DNA from: an uncultured Sulfurovum sp.
GTDB taxonomy: Bacteria > Campylobacterota > Campylobacteria > Campylobacterales > Sulfurovaceae
DNA length: 42,560 nt
Reading direction: 5' to 3'
Assembly (NCBI GenBank): GCA_913055205.1
Contig: CAJXJN010000016.1
Location: 1-42,560, forward strand
The position numbers and the translations under genes are program-made. The notes below the pieces were generated by a model. That model searched no databases and had not been told where the DNA came from. It saw only the letters and a list, made by a program, of their open reading frames with translations. This document shows, piece by piece, positions 19,117 through 26,629 of this stretch. Within the stretch, counting starts at the first letter, position 1; each line of letters opens with the position of its first letter.

Positions 19117-19141
19117 ATTTTATCTAAATAATGATTATTTA
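19117..19141 (-). promoter_or_regulatory. recA promoter with palindrome
   Basis: The minus strand reads TAAAAT at 19122-19117 as a -10 candidate. Directly upstream is the inverted repeat TAAATAA-TGA-TTATTTA (19125-19141), covering the spacer and -35 area. Its AAATAATGATTATTT core looks somewhat like a Fur-type box. That resemblance is suggestive only in such AT-rich DNA. Confidence 0.4.
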
Positions 19142-19184
19142 TTTAGTCATGTTGGCAGTTTAGTACATTTTCACAAGAAGAGGC

Positions 19185-19211
19185 AAAAATATGTCAAATT
19201 GACATATTTTT
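19185..19211. promoter_or_regulatory. Perfect palindrome between recA and mqnD
   Basis: AAAAATATGTCAA (19185-19197), a single central A, then TTGACATATTTTT (19199-19211) form perfect 13-bp arms. The two flanking genes diverge, so no transcript from either gene ends here and a terminator role makes no sense. An operator for a dimeric regulator, with core TGTCAAATTGACA, fits better. Confidence 0.6.
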
Positions 19212-19238
19212 TATAAAATTTCTTTTTTTGGACGCTTA

Positions 19239-19247
19239 TGATAAAAT
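19239..19247 (+). promoter_or_regulatory. Extended -10 of mqnD
   Basis: TGATAAAAT is an extended -10 lying 29 bases before the mqnD ATG. The palindrome at 19185-19211 lies just upstream, covering about -30 to -55 of this promoter. Confidence 0.5.
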
Positions 19248-19275
19248 ACATTTACTATATCACAAGTGAGAAATA

Positions 19276-20142
19276 ATGCCAAGAACCATTCAATTAGCCC
19301 ATTCACCCGATGCAGATGATATCTTTATGTACTATGCCATTAAATTCGGTTGGGTTGATACCAAAGATTACGAATTTGAAAACATCGGGTTAGACATAGA
19401 GACCCTTAATGTTGAAGCACTTAAAGGGACCTATGATGTAAGTGCTATCAGCTTTGGAATGTACCCACTTATCAAAGAAGAGTATGCTCTGCTTCGTACT
19501 GCTGTCAGTTTTGGGGAGGGCTATGGTCCAAAACTCATACGCCGTAAAGATAAAAAACTCAAACGTAACTTCAAAGTGGCACTCTCAGGAAAATATACCA
19601 CCAATGCCATGCTGTTTAGAATCTATTATCCCCAAGCACGACCTGTCTATATGGATTTTTTAGAGATCGAAGAAGCAGTCGTCAGCGGAAAAGTAGATGC
19701 TGGTGTACTTATCCATGAGTCAATCTTGGATTTTGATGAAAGTTTGGAAGTTGAAAAAGAAGTATGGGATATATGGGTTGAACTTGCAGGAGAAGGACTG
19801 CCTCTTCCTCTTGGCGGTATGGCTATCAGAAGAAGCTTGCCACTAAACCGTGCCATTGAGATAGAAAATATTCTTATAGATGGCGTAAAAGTGGCTAACG
19901 ATAAAAAAGAAGAGCTCTGCAGTAAACTTGAAGCAGACAATCTTGTCCGCATCTCTGATGAAATGCTTAAGAAATATCTTGATATGTATGCTTCAGATGA
20001 GTCCGTTGAACTCTCAGAGCTACAACTCAAAGCACTTGATACACTGTATGAGATAGGGTTTGAACATGGACTGTGGGATACACCTATCAAAACAGAGGAT
20101 TATCTTATTCCCAGAGAGTATGAAGCATTACGGAATAGCTAA
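19276..20142 (+). CDS. mqnD: 1,4-dihydroxy-6-naphthoate synthase, futalosine menaquinone pathway
   Basis: Makes 1,4-dihydroxy-6-naphthoate from cyclic dehypoxanthine futalosine, a late step of the Mqn route to menaquinone. The N-terminal LAHSPDADDIFMYYAIKFG is the family signature. Periplasmic-binding-protein-like blocks follow (SFGMYPLIKEEYALL, VLIHESILDF, LPLPLGGMAIRR). There is no signal peptide, so it is cytoplasmic. Length of 288 is normal. The mqnD homologue also neighbours recA in Helicobacter pylori (HP0152/HP0153). The stop is immediately followed by the murB ATG with no gap, so the pair is one transcript. Confidence 0.92.
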   Translation: MPRTIQLAHSPDADDIFMYYAIKFGWVDTKDYEFENIGLDIETLNVEALKGTYDVSAISFGMYPLIKEEYALLRTAVSFGEGYGPKLIRRKDKKLKRNFKVALSGKYTTNAMLFRIYYPQARPVYMDFLEIEEAVVSGKVDAGVLIHESILDFDESLEVEKEVWDIWVELAGEGLPLPLGGMAIRRSLPLNRAIEIENILIDGVKVANDKKEELCSKLEADNLVRISDEMLKKYLDMYASDESVELSELQLKALDTLYEIGFEHGLWDTPIKTEDYLIPREYEALRNS

Positions 20143-20919
20143 ATGTTTCTTAAAACCATAGACTTCTCCAAATACTCAAGTATCAAAGTAGGACAGCCTA
20201 CCGAAGTCCTTATGATAGAAAAAGGTGATACCATACCTACGGACAGATATCTCATTGGAGGGGCAAACAATCTTTTAGTCTCACCAACTCCCCCGCCCCT
20301 TATGATGTTAAGTAAAGATTTTACAACCATAGAACAAAAGAATGGCATGCTTATCATCGGTGCAGCGATGCCTACAGGTCGCATCGTCTCTTATGCTAAA
20401 AAACATAATATCTCCGGCTTTGAGTTTTGTTCCAAGCTTCCAGGTACACTGGGTGGTATGCTTGCTATGAATGCCGGTGTAAAAACCTATGAGATATTTA
20501 ATATCTTGCATAGTGTAGAGATAAATGGTCAATGGATTTTAAAAGATGATATCAAGCATGGCTACCGTTATGCCAAACTTAATGGTATCGCCACCGCGGC
20601 TAAATTTAAAACGGCAGAAGGGTTTAATCAGGATTTGCTAAATGAACTTCTAAACTTACGCTCTAATCAACCCCTTGATCCAAATGCCGGTTCTGCATTT
20701 AAAAATCCGGAGGGCGACTATGCAGGCCGACTCATCGAAGCCGTAGGATTAAAAGGCATGAGAAAAGGCGATATGCAATGGAGTGATATCCATGCAAATT
20801 TTCTGGTCAATTTAGGAGAAGGAACCTTTAAAGATGCGCTATATCTTATTGATTTAGCTAAAAAAAGAGTTTTAGACGAGTTTAATATCACATTAGAAGA
20901 GGAGATAAAACTCCTCTGA
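20143..20919 (+). CDS. murB: UDP-N-acetylenolpyruvoylglucosamine reductase
   Basis: A FAD enzyme reducing UDP-GlcNAc-enolpyruvate to UDP-MurNAc for peptidoglycan. Signs are the NTxxK-like SKYSSIKVG, the FAD loop LIGGANNLLV, GFEFCSKLPGTLGGMLAMNAG, the catalytic Ser in PNAGSAFKNPEG, and the C-terminal HANFLVNLG with a following Glu. The 258-residue short form is typical of Campylobacterota. It starts at the base after the mqnD stop and ends 7 bases from a convergent gene. Confidence 0.95.
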   Translation: MFLKTIDFSKYSSIKVGQPTEVLMIEKGDTIPTDRYLIGGANNLLVSPTPPPLMMLSKDFTTIEQKNGMLIIGAAMPTGRIVSYAKKHNISGFEFCSKLPGTLGGMLAMNAGVKTYEIFNILHSVEINGQWILKDDIKHGYRYAKLNGIATAAKFKTAEGFNQDLLNELLNLRSNQPLDPNAGSAFKNPEGDYAGRLIEAVGLKGMRKGDMQWSDIHANFLVNLGEGTFKDALYLIDLAKKRVLDEFNITLEEEIKLL

Positions 20920-20926
20920 TATTGAT

Positions 20927-21424
20927 TTACTTATCTTTGCTGATGCAACGTACACATCTAATATAATTAGATTCTCTTGTTTTTCGTTTGTATGGATATG
21001 CATCTACACTATAAACTATATAATATCTATTTTCAGTCGTTGGCGTAGATGTCCAAAAATCTGAACCTCTGAAGTAAGTAAATACTTGCCCTTCTTTTCT
21101 ATGTACATGCATCAGTTCATCAGAAGTAGGCAGTCTCCAATCTGTATATCCGGCATAATCTAGAGCACGACAATAATTCATTGCATGTTCCCAGCTACCT
21201 GCTTTAGCAACTGAACGATTCCGTCTATAGGCACCATCCTCTGCATCAACATATGCTTGGTCTTGCCACATAAGCTTTGCATCTTTTTCAATATATATTT
21301 TATCTGCTTTACATGATTTTACCGGGATATCTACTATTGCCGATAAATTTGGTCTAAGATTTCCCCCTGCCATCAATAGTGTTACCGACATGAATACCCA
21401 TATTGCAAAAGCTTGTTTTTTCAT
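20927..21424 (-). CDS. Exported DUF1566 (Lcl C-terminal) domain protein
   Basis: A 165-residue protein with a signal peptide (KKQAFAIWVFMSVTLLMAGG) and one DUF1566 domain: LMWQDQAYVDAEDG, WEHAMNYCRALDYAGYTDWRLPTSDELMHV, FWTSTPT, and IRCVRC. Such domains are found in secreted or surface proteins of unknown or adhesive function. The start was set at the ATG with AAGGAG 5 bases upstream (21424). The TTG 15 bases upstream is inside that ribosome site. Four Cys in the mature part may form disulfides. It lies 86 bases after the L,D-transpeptidase gene. Confidence 0.8.
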   Translation of the reverse strand: MKKQAFAIWVFMSVTLLMAGGNLRPNLSAIVDIPVKSCKADKIYIEKDAKLMWQDQAYVDAEDGAYRRNRSVAKAGSWEHAMNYCRALDYAGYTDWRLPTSDELMHVHRKEGQVFTYFRGSDFWTSTPTTENRYYIVYSVDAYPYKRKTRESNYIRCVRCISKDK

Positions 21425-21510
21425 CTTTTTCTCCTTCAATGTCCAATATTATTTAATATGATAATATAACCTTCATCTAATTTAGCTAAAATTTGAAAAG
21501 TTATCCTTCT

Positions 21511-22104
21511 TTATGCATGAATCTCTATTTTTACACCTTTTTCAACCGCTTTCCAAAGTTTATCCATTGCACGATTGGGTACTGCCACACACCCCTCTGT
21601 CCAATCATGTGAAAGTGTATAATTGTCACCATGTCCATCCGCATTCCATTTAGGCTGTCCATGGATAGTAATATAGCCTCCAGGATTTACACCTCTTGCG
21701 CGTGCTCTAGCCTTGTCTTCGGCATTTGGGTATGAAATCATTAAAGATTTATAAAGTCTTGGATCACATTTCTTTCTTACGATACAATAACTCCCTTCAG
21801 GTGTTCTGTAATCACCTGCCTGTATCTTCTTTCCCTTATCGCCATTTTTACCTAAAGAGATACGAAACTCCTCTACTACTTTACCCTTCTTGTACGCATA
21901 CATTTTTCTTTTTGACTTATACACTACAATTTTATCTATCTCGCTACTGTGATCAATTTCTGCACCGACTGCTAATTGCTTTAGGCACTCTTTGATTTCA
22001 TACGGTGTATTATCTACTTTACCGTAAGTAACAGGTTGATTCCCGCATCCATTTATTAAGAGTATAAATACTGTACTCGATAATGCTACTACACTTTTCA
22101 TCAT
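21511..22104 (-). CDS. L,D-transpeptidase (YkuD/YafK-type) lipoprotein, copy 2
   Basis: A 197-residue lipoprotein (lipobox LLINGC) with a YkuD catalytic domain. It shows VVYKSKRKMYAYKKGKV, FRISLGKNGDKGKKIQAGDYRTPEG, YITIHGQPKW with the conserved His, and DWTEGCVAVPN with the catalytic Cys. The family forms or cleaves 3-3 crosslinks or attaches proteins to peptidoglycan in the periplasm. The start was set at 22104, just after the upstream gene's stop, with GGGG 8 bases ahead. A frame starting at 22125 overlaps that gene. It is paralogous to the protein at 22508-23086, sharing nearly the whole domain. Confidence 0.87.
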   Translation of the reverse strand: MMKSVVALSSTVFILLINGCGNQPVTYGKVDNTPYEIKECLKQLAVGAEIDHSSEIDKIVVYKSKRKMYAYKKGKVVEEFRISLGKNGDKGKKIQAGDYRTPEGSYCIVRKKCDPRLYKSLMISYPNAEDKARARARGVNPGGYITIHGQPKWNADGHGDNYTLSHDWTEGCVAVPNRAMDKLWKAVEKGVKIEIHA

Positions 22105-22108
22105 CTTT

Positions 22109-22495
22109 TTATCCCCAATCTTCATTTTTATGCTTTGATCTGTGTTTGTCTTTTTTATAAGAAGTCCCGTTTTTCAACTTCTGCAGACGATTTAGATTAC
22201 TCATCTCTGCTTCACGTATATCCGCAAAGTTCTCATCACTAAAGTCTTCTGCTTGACATGTATGTCGATACAGTCTCTCTATATAGGCTTTCAGCTGCCG
22301 ATGATATTCTGAATCCAGCTGCACTTCCTCTTTTTCATCAAACTTCTTTTTAAGCTGCTCAAATTTCAATACAAAACTTTGAGCGCATACCTTTTCATCA
22401 CGAAACATACGAAAAAGATTTTTACTGATCTTCTCCAATTCAGTAATATATTTTTGACGGTTAAATTTGTCAATCTGCTTTTGCGTAAATGCCAA
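22109..22495 (-). CDS. Small charged protein between two L,D-transpeptidases
   Basis: I do not recognise a family. It has 128 residues, no signal peptide and no membrane helix, and is strongly charged with predicted long helices (FNRQKYITELEKISKNLFRM, KFEQLKKKFDEKEEV). The tail is Lys/His-rich (KKDKHRSKHKNEDWG). The start appears to be TTG preceded by AAGGA at good spacing. It is nested between two paralogous L,D-transpeptidases, 12 bases from the upstream one and 4 bases before the chosen start of the next, so it is almost surely co-translated with them. Cytoplasmic location is likely, which makes a direct periplasmic partnership unclear. Confidence 0.65.
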   Translation of the reverse strand: MAFTQKQIDKFNRQKYITELEKISKNLFRMFRDEKVCAQSFVLKFEQLKKKFDEKEEVQLDSEYHRQLKAYIERLYRHTCQAEDFSDENFADIREAEMSNLNRLQKLKNGTSYKKDKHRSKHKNEDWG

Positions 22496-22507
22496 TATCT
22501 GCTTCCT

Positions 22508-23086
22508 TTAGCGTATAATAATCGGTACACCTTCACGAACTGCATACCATAGTTGTTTCATTGCACTGTTTGTCACTGCGACACAACCCTCTGTCCAATT
22601 CTGAGAGAGTGTATAGCTATCACCTTTCCCATCTGCATTCCAAGTAGGTTGCGCATGGATCGTAATATCCCCTCCAGGGTTGACCCCTTTTTCAGCAGCT
22701 CTCTTTTTATCTTCCGGACGAGGATATGAGATACAGAGTGAACGGTAATATTTTGGGGAGCAAAGCTTACGATGAATCCAAAATTTCCCTTCCGGGGTTT
22801 TATGATCCCCTTTTTGTACCTTGGTACCAACAGGGTTTTTCCCCAAAGAAACCGGAATTATACTTTTCACCTTGTTATTTTTGTACAGATACATTTTACG
22901 TTCTTTTTTCTCAACTATAATAAGATCGATACTTTCGCCTTCTACATAATCTTCTGCTTCAAGAAGCTCTTTTTTGCACTCATCCAAGGTATATCTGTTT
23001 CCCTGAACTTCAGGGTTCCCGCAACCGGTAAATAATATAAGAAAAAAAGGGATGAAAAATAAAATGACTCTACGATACACAAACAT
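22508..23086 (-). CDS. L,D-transpeptidase (YkuD/YafK-type) lipoprotein, copy 1
   Basis: A 192-residue lipoprotein: MFVYRRVILFFIPFFLILFTGC, with lipobox FTGC, then a YkuD domain. Seen are IIVEKKERKMYLYKNNKV, VSLGKNPVGTKVQKGDHKTPEG, DITIHAQPTW and the catalytic NWTEGCVAVTN. The frame is open further upstream into tpx, but the start giving a proper lipoprotein signal is 23086. Domain order and spacing match the second copy two genes downstream. E. coli YafK (DpaA) relatives cut the link between Lpp and peptidoglycan. Transpeptidation versus hydrolysis cannot be decided from sequence. Confidence 0.88.
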   Translation of the reverse strand: MFVYRRVILFFIPFFLILFTGCGNPEVQGNRYTLDECKKELLEAEDYVEGESIDLIIVEKKERKMYLYKNNKVKSIIPVSLGKNPVGTKVQKGDHKTPEGKFWIHRKLCSPKYYRSLCISYPRPEDKKRAAEKGVNPGGDITIHAQPTWNADGKGDSYTLSQNWTEGCVAVTNSAMKQLWYAVREGVPIIIR

Positions 23087-23192
23087 AGAGAGATTGTAAC
23101 AAAAATGGGGGAAAAGGTAAAGTGAAAAGTTTAATTGCTTAGAAAAAGACAAGAAGTGAGATTCAAAGCCCAAAAGGGCTTTGAAAAGAGAC

Positions 23193-23708
23193 TTATACTG
23201 CAGCTTTAGCAGCAGCAATAGCCTCATCATAGTTAGGCTCAGCAGTAATTTCTGGAACAAGTTGCTTATATGCTACTTTTCCATCTTTACCGATAACAAA
23301 GATAGCTCTGGCAGTTACACCCGCTAAAGGACCATCAGCAAGAAGCATACCATATGCATTTGCAAAATCTTTGTTTCTGAAGTCTGAACATACTTTCAAG
23401 TTGTCAATACCTGCAGTTGAACAAAACTTTGCTGCTGCAAATGGAAGGTCCATAGATACTGCAATTACTTCAACACCATCGATAGCTGCTGCTTCTGTAT
23501 TGAACTTTCTAGTTTCTGCATCACATACTGGTGTATCCAGTGAAGGTACTACAACTACCATTTGTACTTTACCTTCTCCGCCGATTTTTTCATCTTGGAG
23601 CATTGGGTTACAATTTACTACTGTTACTTCCGGAGCTGTGTCACCTACATTGATCTCTGTTCCTGCCAAGTTACATACTGTGTCGTTTTTAAATGTTACT
23701 GTTGCCAT
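23193..23708 (-). CDS. tpx: Thiol peroxidase (atypical 2-Cys peroxiredoxin)
   Basis: A 171-residue peroxiredoxin reducing hydrogen peroxide and alkyl hydroperoxides with thioredoxin. The peroxidatic Cys62 sits in PSLDTPVCDAETRKFN and the resolving Cys96 in AAAKFCSTAG. The conserved Thr59 and the Arg of GVTARAIFVIG are present. Extra Cys occur at 12, 33 and 107. It lacks a signal peptide. The upstream AT-rich leader has CATAAT as a possible -10. A gap of about 100 bases to the next lipoprotein gene suggests a separate unit. Confidence 0.94.
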   Translation of the reverse strand: MATVTFKNDTVCNLAGTEINVGDTAPEVTVVNCNPMLQDEKIGGEGKVQMVVVVPSLDTPVCDAETRKFNTEAAAIDGVEVIAVSMDLPFAAAKFCSTAGIDNLKVCSDFRNKDFANAYGMLLADGPLAGVTARAIFVIGKDGKVAYKQLVPEITAEPNYDEAIAAAKAAV

Positions 23709-23786
23709 TTAATATCCTTTAAATAATTTTGATACACGTATTATGACTTAAATCGGATAAAAATAGTCTTAATTAATTTTTTTTAC

Positions 23787-23984
23787 CTATTTTATCTTGT
23801 TTTGTATACGTTCCAACACCCTATAAAACACTGCATCCACGTCACTTTTATAGTCATCTTGTACCTTATGGTAACACTTGAAACCTTTTTTGATCAATTC
23901 CATGAAAATAATAAAATCTCTTATTTTGACTATTCGTGTAGAAAACTGTTTGAGATGTGGGCATTGTATCACTGTGCAAGACAA
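23787..23984 (-). pseudogene. C-terminal remnant of a Cys-rich lipoprotein paralogue
   Basis: The last 34 codons read KKGFKCYHKVQDDYKSDVDA and onward to RVLERIQNKIK. They match the end of the lipoprotein at 24170-24580 (KKGFTCYYKVQSDFKNDENA ... RVLKRIEKEIK), about 21 of 34 identical. Upstream of that the frame shows no lipobox, signal peptide or matching Cys pattern, so the 5' two thirds are lost or frame-shifted. It is a decayed tandem duplicate. Confidence 0.72.
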
Positions 23985-24169
23985 AAAATGTTTAGCTATT
24001 TAGCCAATCAAACCCTGCTGGAGTGATTGCTTTCATGAATGAAAGTTGTGCCCCTACATCTTAGCTGTTAACAAGAAGCACTTTGACATGAAAGATATAT
24101 GGTATGGGTTACTTTCATCACCTGAATCCTAAAGTTTTAAAATTTGATAAAGGAAAACCGAAACTATTT

Positions 24170-24580
24170 TCACTCTTTGATCTCTTTCTCTATACGTTTC
24201 AGCACTCTCTTGAATGCTGCATTCTCATCATTTTTAAAATCACTTTGTACTTTGTAGTAACATGTAAATCCTTTTTTGATCTCTATGCGCACATACCCGT
24301 TAAAATCTCCACCGGTACTTTTAACAACAGGATTATTGCACGTACCCACATGATATCTGATCAATTCAGCACGATATTCACAGGCAGTATCATCTTTCAG
24401 TCCAAAATGTTTTTCCAGTAGATTTTTATCTTCCTTGTCAAGAACTATATAGTGGAGACATTTAGGAGGAGGCATATTGTTTTCATTACAAAAGCCGGAA
24501 TAGGTAGGAAAATCCTCTTGGCATCCGACAAGAAGAAGCAGAAGCCAAAAGAAAGAAGTGAGGAGTTTAAGTATTTGCAT
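24170..24580 (-). CDS. Small Cys-rich lipoprotein of unknown function
   Basis: 136 residues with a lipobox (LLLLLVGC) and a mature part holding six more Cys (YSGFCNENN, PPPKCLHY, DTACEYR, VGTCNNP, GFTCYYK), suggesting periplasmic disulfides. I do not recognise the family. The ATG overlaps the stop of the upstream gene (TAATG), so the two are translationally coupled. A degraded paralogue of its C-terminus lies downstream at 23787-23984. The lack of Cxx-CH rules out c-type heme. Confidence 0.75.
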   Translation of the reverse strand: MQILKLLTSFFWLLLLLVGCQEDFPTYSGFCNENNMPPPKCLHYIVLDKEDKNLLEKHFGLKDDTACEYRAELIRYHVGTCNNPVVKSTGGDFNGYVRIEIKKGFTCYYKVQSDFKNDENAAFKRVLKRIEKEIKE

Positions 24581-24972
24581 TATACGTTTGCAATACCTTT
24601 AGTCCATTTTTCCATCGCAGCATTTGCATCAGGATTTGGTGCTTCTAAAAAGCTGACCACAAAACTTTCAGCCATCTCAGCCACCCCGATTGCTCTAGGT
24701 CTTACTGCCAGTACTTCCGGTTTTGGCAATACTTTTCCAAAACAACAGATAATATTTTTTGCATCTTTGATATTTTCTGAAACTTCACCTACTTCAAGAT
24801 TTTTAGTATGTGTATAATGGTCAAATTCACCAATATATGTAGCAACAGGATGTGCTTCTATTTGTGACTTAAGATATACCAGTATCTCATCTACATTTCT
24901 GTATGTTGTCTCATTTTTAGCTATCTCAATGGTAAATACCGGATATTTTTCCATAACTGTGATTTGTTTCAT
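24580..24972 (-). CDS. Conserved hypothetical protein coupled to a lipoprotein
   Basis: A 130-residue cytoplasmic protein with no signal peptide or membrane helix. It has a compact alpha/beta look: MEKYPVFTIEIAKNETTYRN, DEILVYLKSQIEAHPVATYI, IICCFGKVLPKPEVLAVRPR. A Cys-Cys pair and several conserved-looking Pro and Arg residues lie in the middle. I do not assign a family. The ribosome site AAAGGAAAAGA precedes the ATG. It overlaps the following lipoprotein gene by one base pair of the TAATG. Confidence 0.7.
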   Translation of the reverse strand: MKQITVMEKYPVFTIEIAKNETTYRNVDEILVYLKSQIEAHPVATYIGEFDHYTHTKNLEVGEVSENIKDAKNIICCFGKVLPKPEVLAVRPRAIGVAEMAESFVVSFLEAPNPDANAAMEKWTKGIANV

Positions 24973-25162
24973 TCTTTTCCTTTATTGTTTAAAGATTTTG
25001 GAATTTTACCGACTTAATATAAAACTTAGTATTATAATAAATATTAATTTACCTAATTCTATCCAGAGATAAAGTCCACACATACTCAGACAGGATGAAG
25101 AAGTGATTAAAAAAATTTCTAATCTTCATAGCTATATTGTGTTACAGGCACATTGCTTTCAA

Positions 25163-25446
25163 GACTAAAAACGACAAATCATTGTCATTCACAAAGGTCT
25201 CCGCCGGTGGTCGCAAGCGACATCACCCTTGGCTTCGACACTACAAACGACAAGCAGTTGTCGTTTGCTTTACGGTTCTCCCAGCCTTCGTGGCTACGCT
25301 TTGCTCCGACCACTCCGGTTTCAACGCTACAAACGACAAGCAGTTGTCGTTTGCTTTACGGTTCTCCCAGCCTTCGTGGCTACGCTTTGCTCCGACCACT
25401 CCGGTTTCGACGCTACAAACGACAAGCAGTTGTCGTTTGCTTTACG
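25163..25446. repeat. 86-bp tandem repeat array with internal hairpins
   Basis: Two near-identical 86-base units (25241-25326 and 25327-25412, one base different) and a third partial unit (25413-25446) abut the stop of the flavoprotein gene. A diverged copy (25163-25240) precedes them. Each unit holds CAAACGACAA-GCAG-TTGTCGTTTG, a 10-bp-arm hairpin (25244-25267, repeated at +86 and +172). The DNA is visibly more GC-rich than its surroundings. All plus frames are open only because 86 is not a multiple of 3. With 24973-25162, where I see nothing, this accounts for the 478-base gap. Confidence 0.92.
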
Positions 25447-25450
25447 CGTC

Positions 25451-26620
25451 TCACATTCCAGGGATACGGGGGATTTTTCCTAGTTTGGAGTTACGACAGT
25501 ACCAGCCCCAGCCTTTTTTCATCCAGTGGCCGATCACAGGCATAGGAATCATCTTTCCGCCTTTATCATCTCTATAGACAAAGGCTGCTCCATTTCCTGT
25601 ATCCATCACGCATAAAATATTGAGGTGTTCCATATAGCTCCGTTTTGAGTCAATTCTCTGACTGTGTTGAAAAATATTATAAGCTACATTTTTAGCCATC
25701 ACTTCAGCGACATGTCCCTGTTTTGCTTTCCATTCCGGTCCCATAAGAGCTGCACTGTCACCAATGGCATAAATCCCTTCAAAACCTTCTACTTCATTAT
25801 ATTCATTCGTGACAACAAATCCTGCATCGCTCAAAGGTAAGCCCGACTCAGCAACGATACTATGACCCGTACCTGCCGAAATGAACATCGTAAGATCAGA
25901 CTCGATCTTCGTACCATCTTCAAACAGAATACCGTCTGCTTCAAAAGAGGTGATTTTCGATCCGACTTTTTTATGGATATTGGTCATCTTGAACATTTTA
26001 TCCATCATTACCAGTGCTTTTTCACCCATCTTCATACCTGGCTTTTCCATCGGTGCAAAGAATGTAAGTTCAAAGTTCTCACGTATCCCTTTTCTTTTTA
26101 GGAATGTATCCACATTAAAAAGCACTTCAAAGGCAGGACCACCACGTACAGCAGAAGGATCTTTAAGATTACCGCCAAAGCCCATAGCGATCTTTCCGGA
26201 ACCTTTAAGTACTAATGCATCTAAACGTTTATAAAGTTCTGTTGCCTCTTCCGGTTTCCCGCAAATGGAAAGGGTATGTTCCATCCCTTTATGCTGTATT
26301 TTATCTTGTCCAAGTGCGACAACAATATAATCATAGCCTTCTAAAATACGATCACTTTCCAACGTAACCTTTTTTTCTTTGGGCTCGATCTTTGTCACCG
26401 GATCAACGATGAGTTTAAATCCATGTGCGAAAGCTAATTTATCAAGTGGAACACTCACATCTTCCTTTGTTGCCTCTCCTGTAGGAATCCAGATTGACGT
26501 AGGATAGATATAAAAATAATCCCGGTCACTCACCAGCGTTACATCCATCTCTTGTTTTCGGAGGTAGATCGCTGCTTCAACACCAGCAAACCCCCCACCA
26601 AGTACTAATACTTTTGCCAT
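25451..26620 (-). CDS. SQR-like FAD/NAD(P)-dependent oxidoreductase
   Basis: A 389-residue flavoprotein of the sulfide:quinone oxidoreductase/NDH-2 superfamily. FAD binding is at VLVLGGGFAGVEAA (4-17) and again at YAIGDSAAL (284-292). Of the three Cys used by classical SQR only two have counterparts: Cys120 (LSICGKP) and Cys337 (NILCVMDTGNGAA). Cys375 is near the end (WYCRNSK), and the middle Cys near 150-160 is absent. The C-terminus (GHWMKKGWGWYC) is amphipathic and may bind the membrane. It is last in the operon behind ccoG. Sulfide or a related reduced sulfur donor to quinone is a plausible reaction but unproven. Confidence 0.8.
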   Translation of the reverse strand: MAKVLVLGGGFAGVEAAIYLRKQEMDVTLVSDRDYFYIYPTSIWIPTGEATKEDVSVPLDKLAFAHGFKLIVDPVTKIEPKEKKVTLESDRILEGYDYIVVALGQDKIQHKGMEHTLSICGKPEEATELYKRLDALVLKGSGKIAMGFGGNLKDPSAVRGGPAFEVLFNVDTFLKRKGIRENFELTFFAPMEKPGMKMGEKALVMMDKMFKMTNIHKKVGSKITSFEADGILFEDGTKIESDLTMFISAGTGHSIVAESGLPLSDAGFVVTNEYNEVEGFEGIYAIGDSAALMGPEWKAKQGHVAEVMAKNVAYNIFQHSQRIDSKRSYMEHLNILCVMDTGNGAAFVYRDDKGGKMIPMPVIGHWMKKGWGWYCRNSKLGKIPRIPGM

Positions 26621-26629
26621 AATCGACTC

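Noticed and set aside
19199-19204. TTGACA as a -35 for mqnD
   Set aside because: No -10 at 16-18 bases. The extended -10 found lies about 34 bases downstream.
19185-19211. Rho-independent terminator
   Set aside because: Both adjacent genes transcribe away from it.
23087-23260. Longer N-terminus for the first L,D-transpeptidase
   Set aside because: The extension overlaps tpx and would bury the lipoprotein signal peptide.
25163-25446. CRISPR array
   Set aside because: The repeats are 86 bases long and directly adjacent, with no unique spacers and no cas genes nearby.
25137-25577. Long plus-strand open frames across the repeat array
   Set aside because: The same peptide recurs in different frames because an 86-base unit shifts the frame at each copy. 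They also run into the antisense of the flavoprotein gene.
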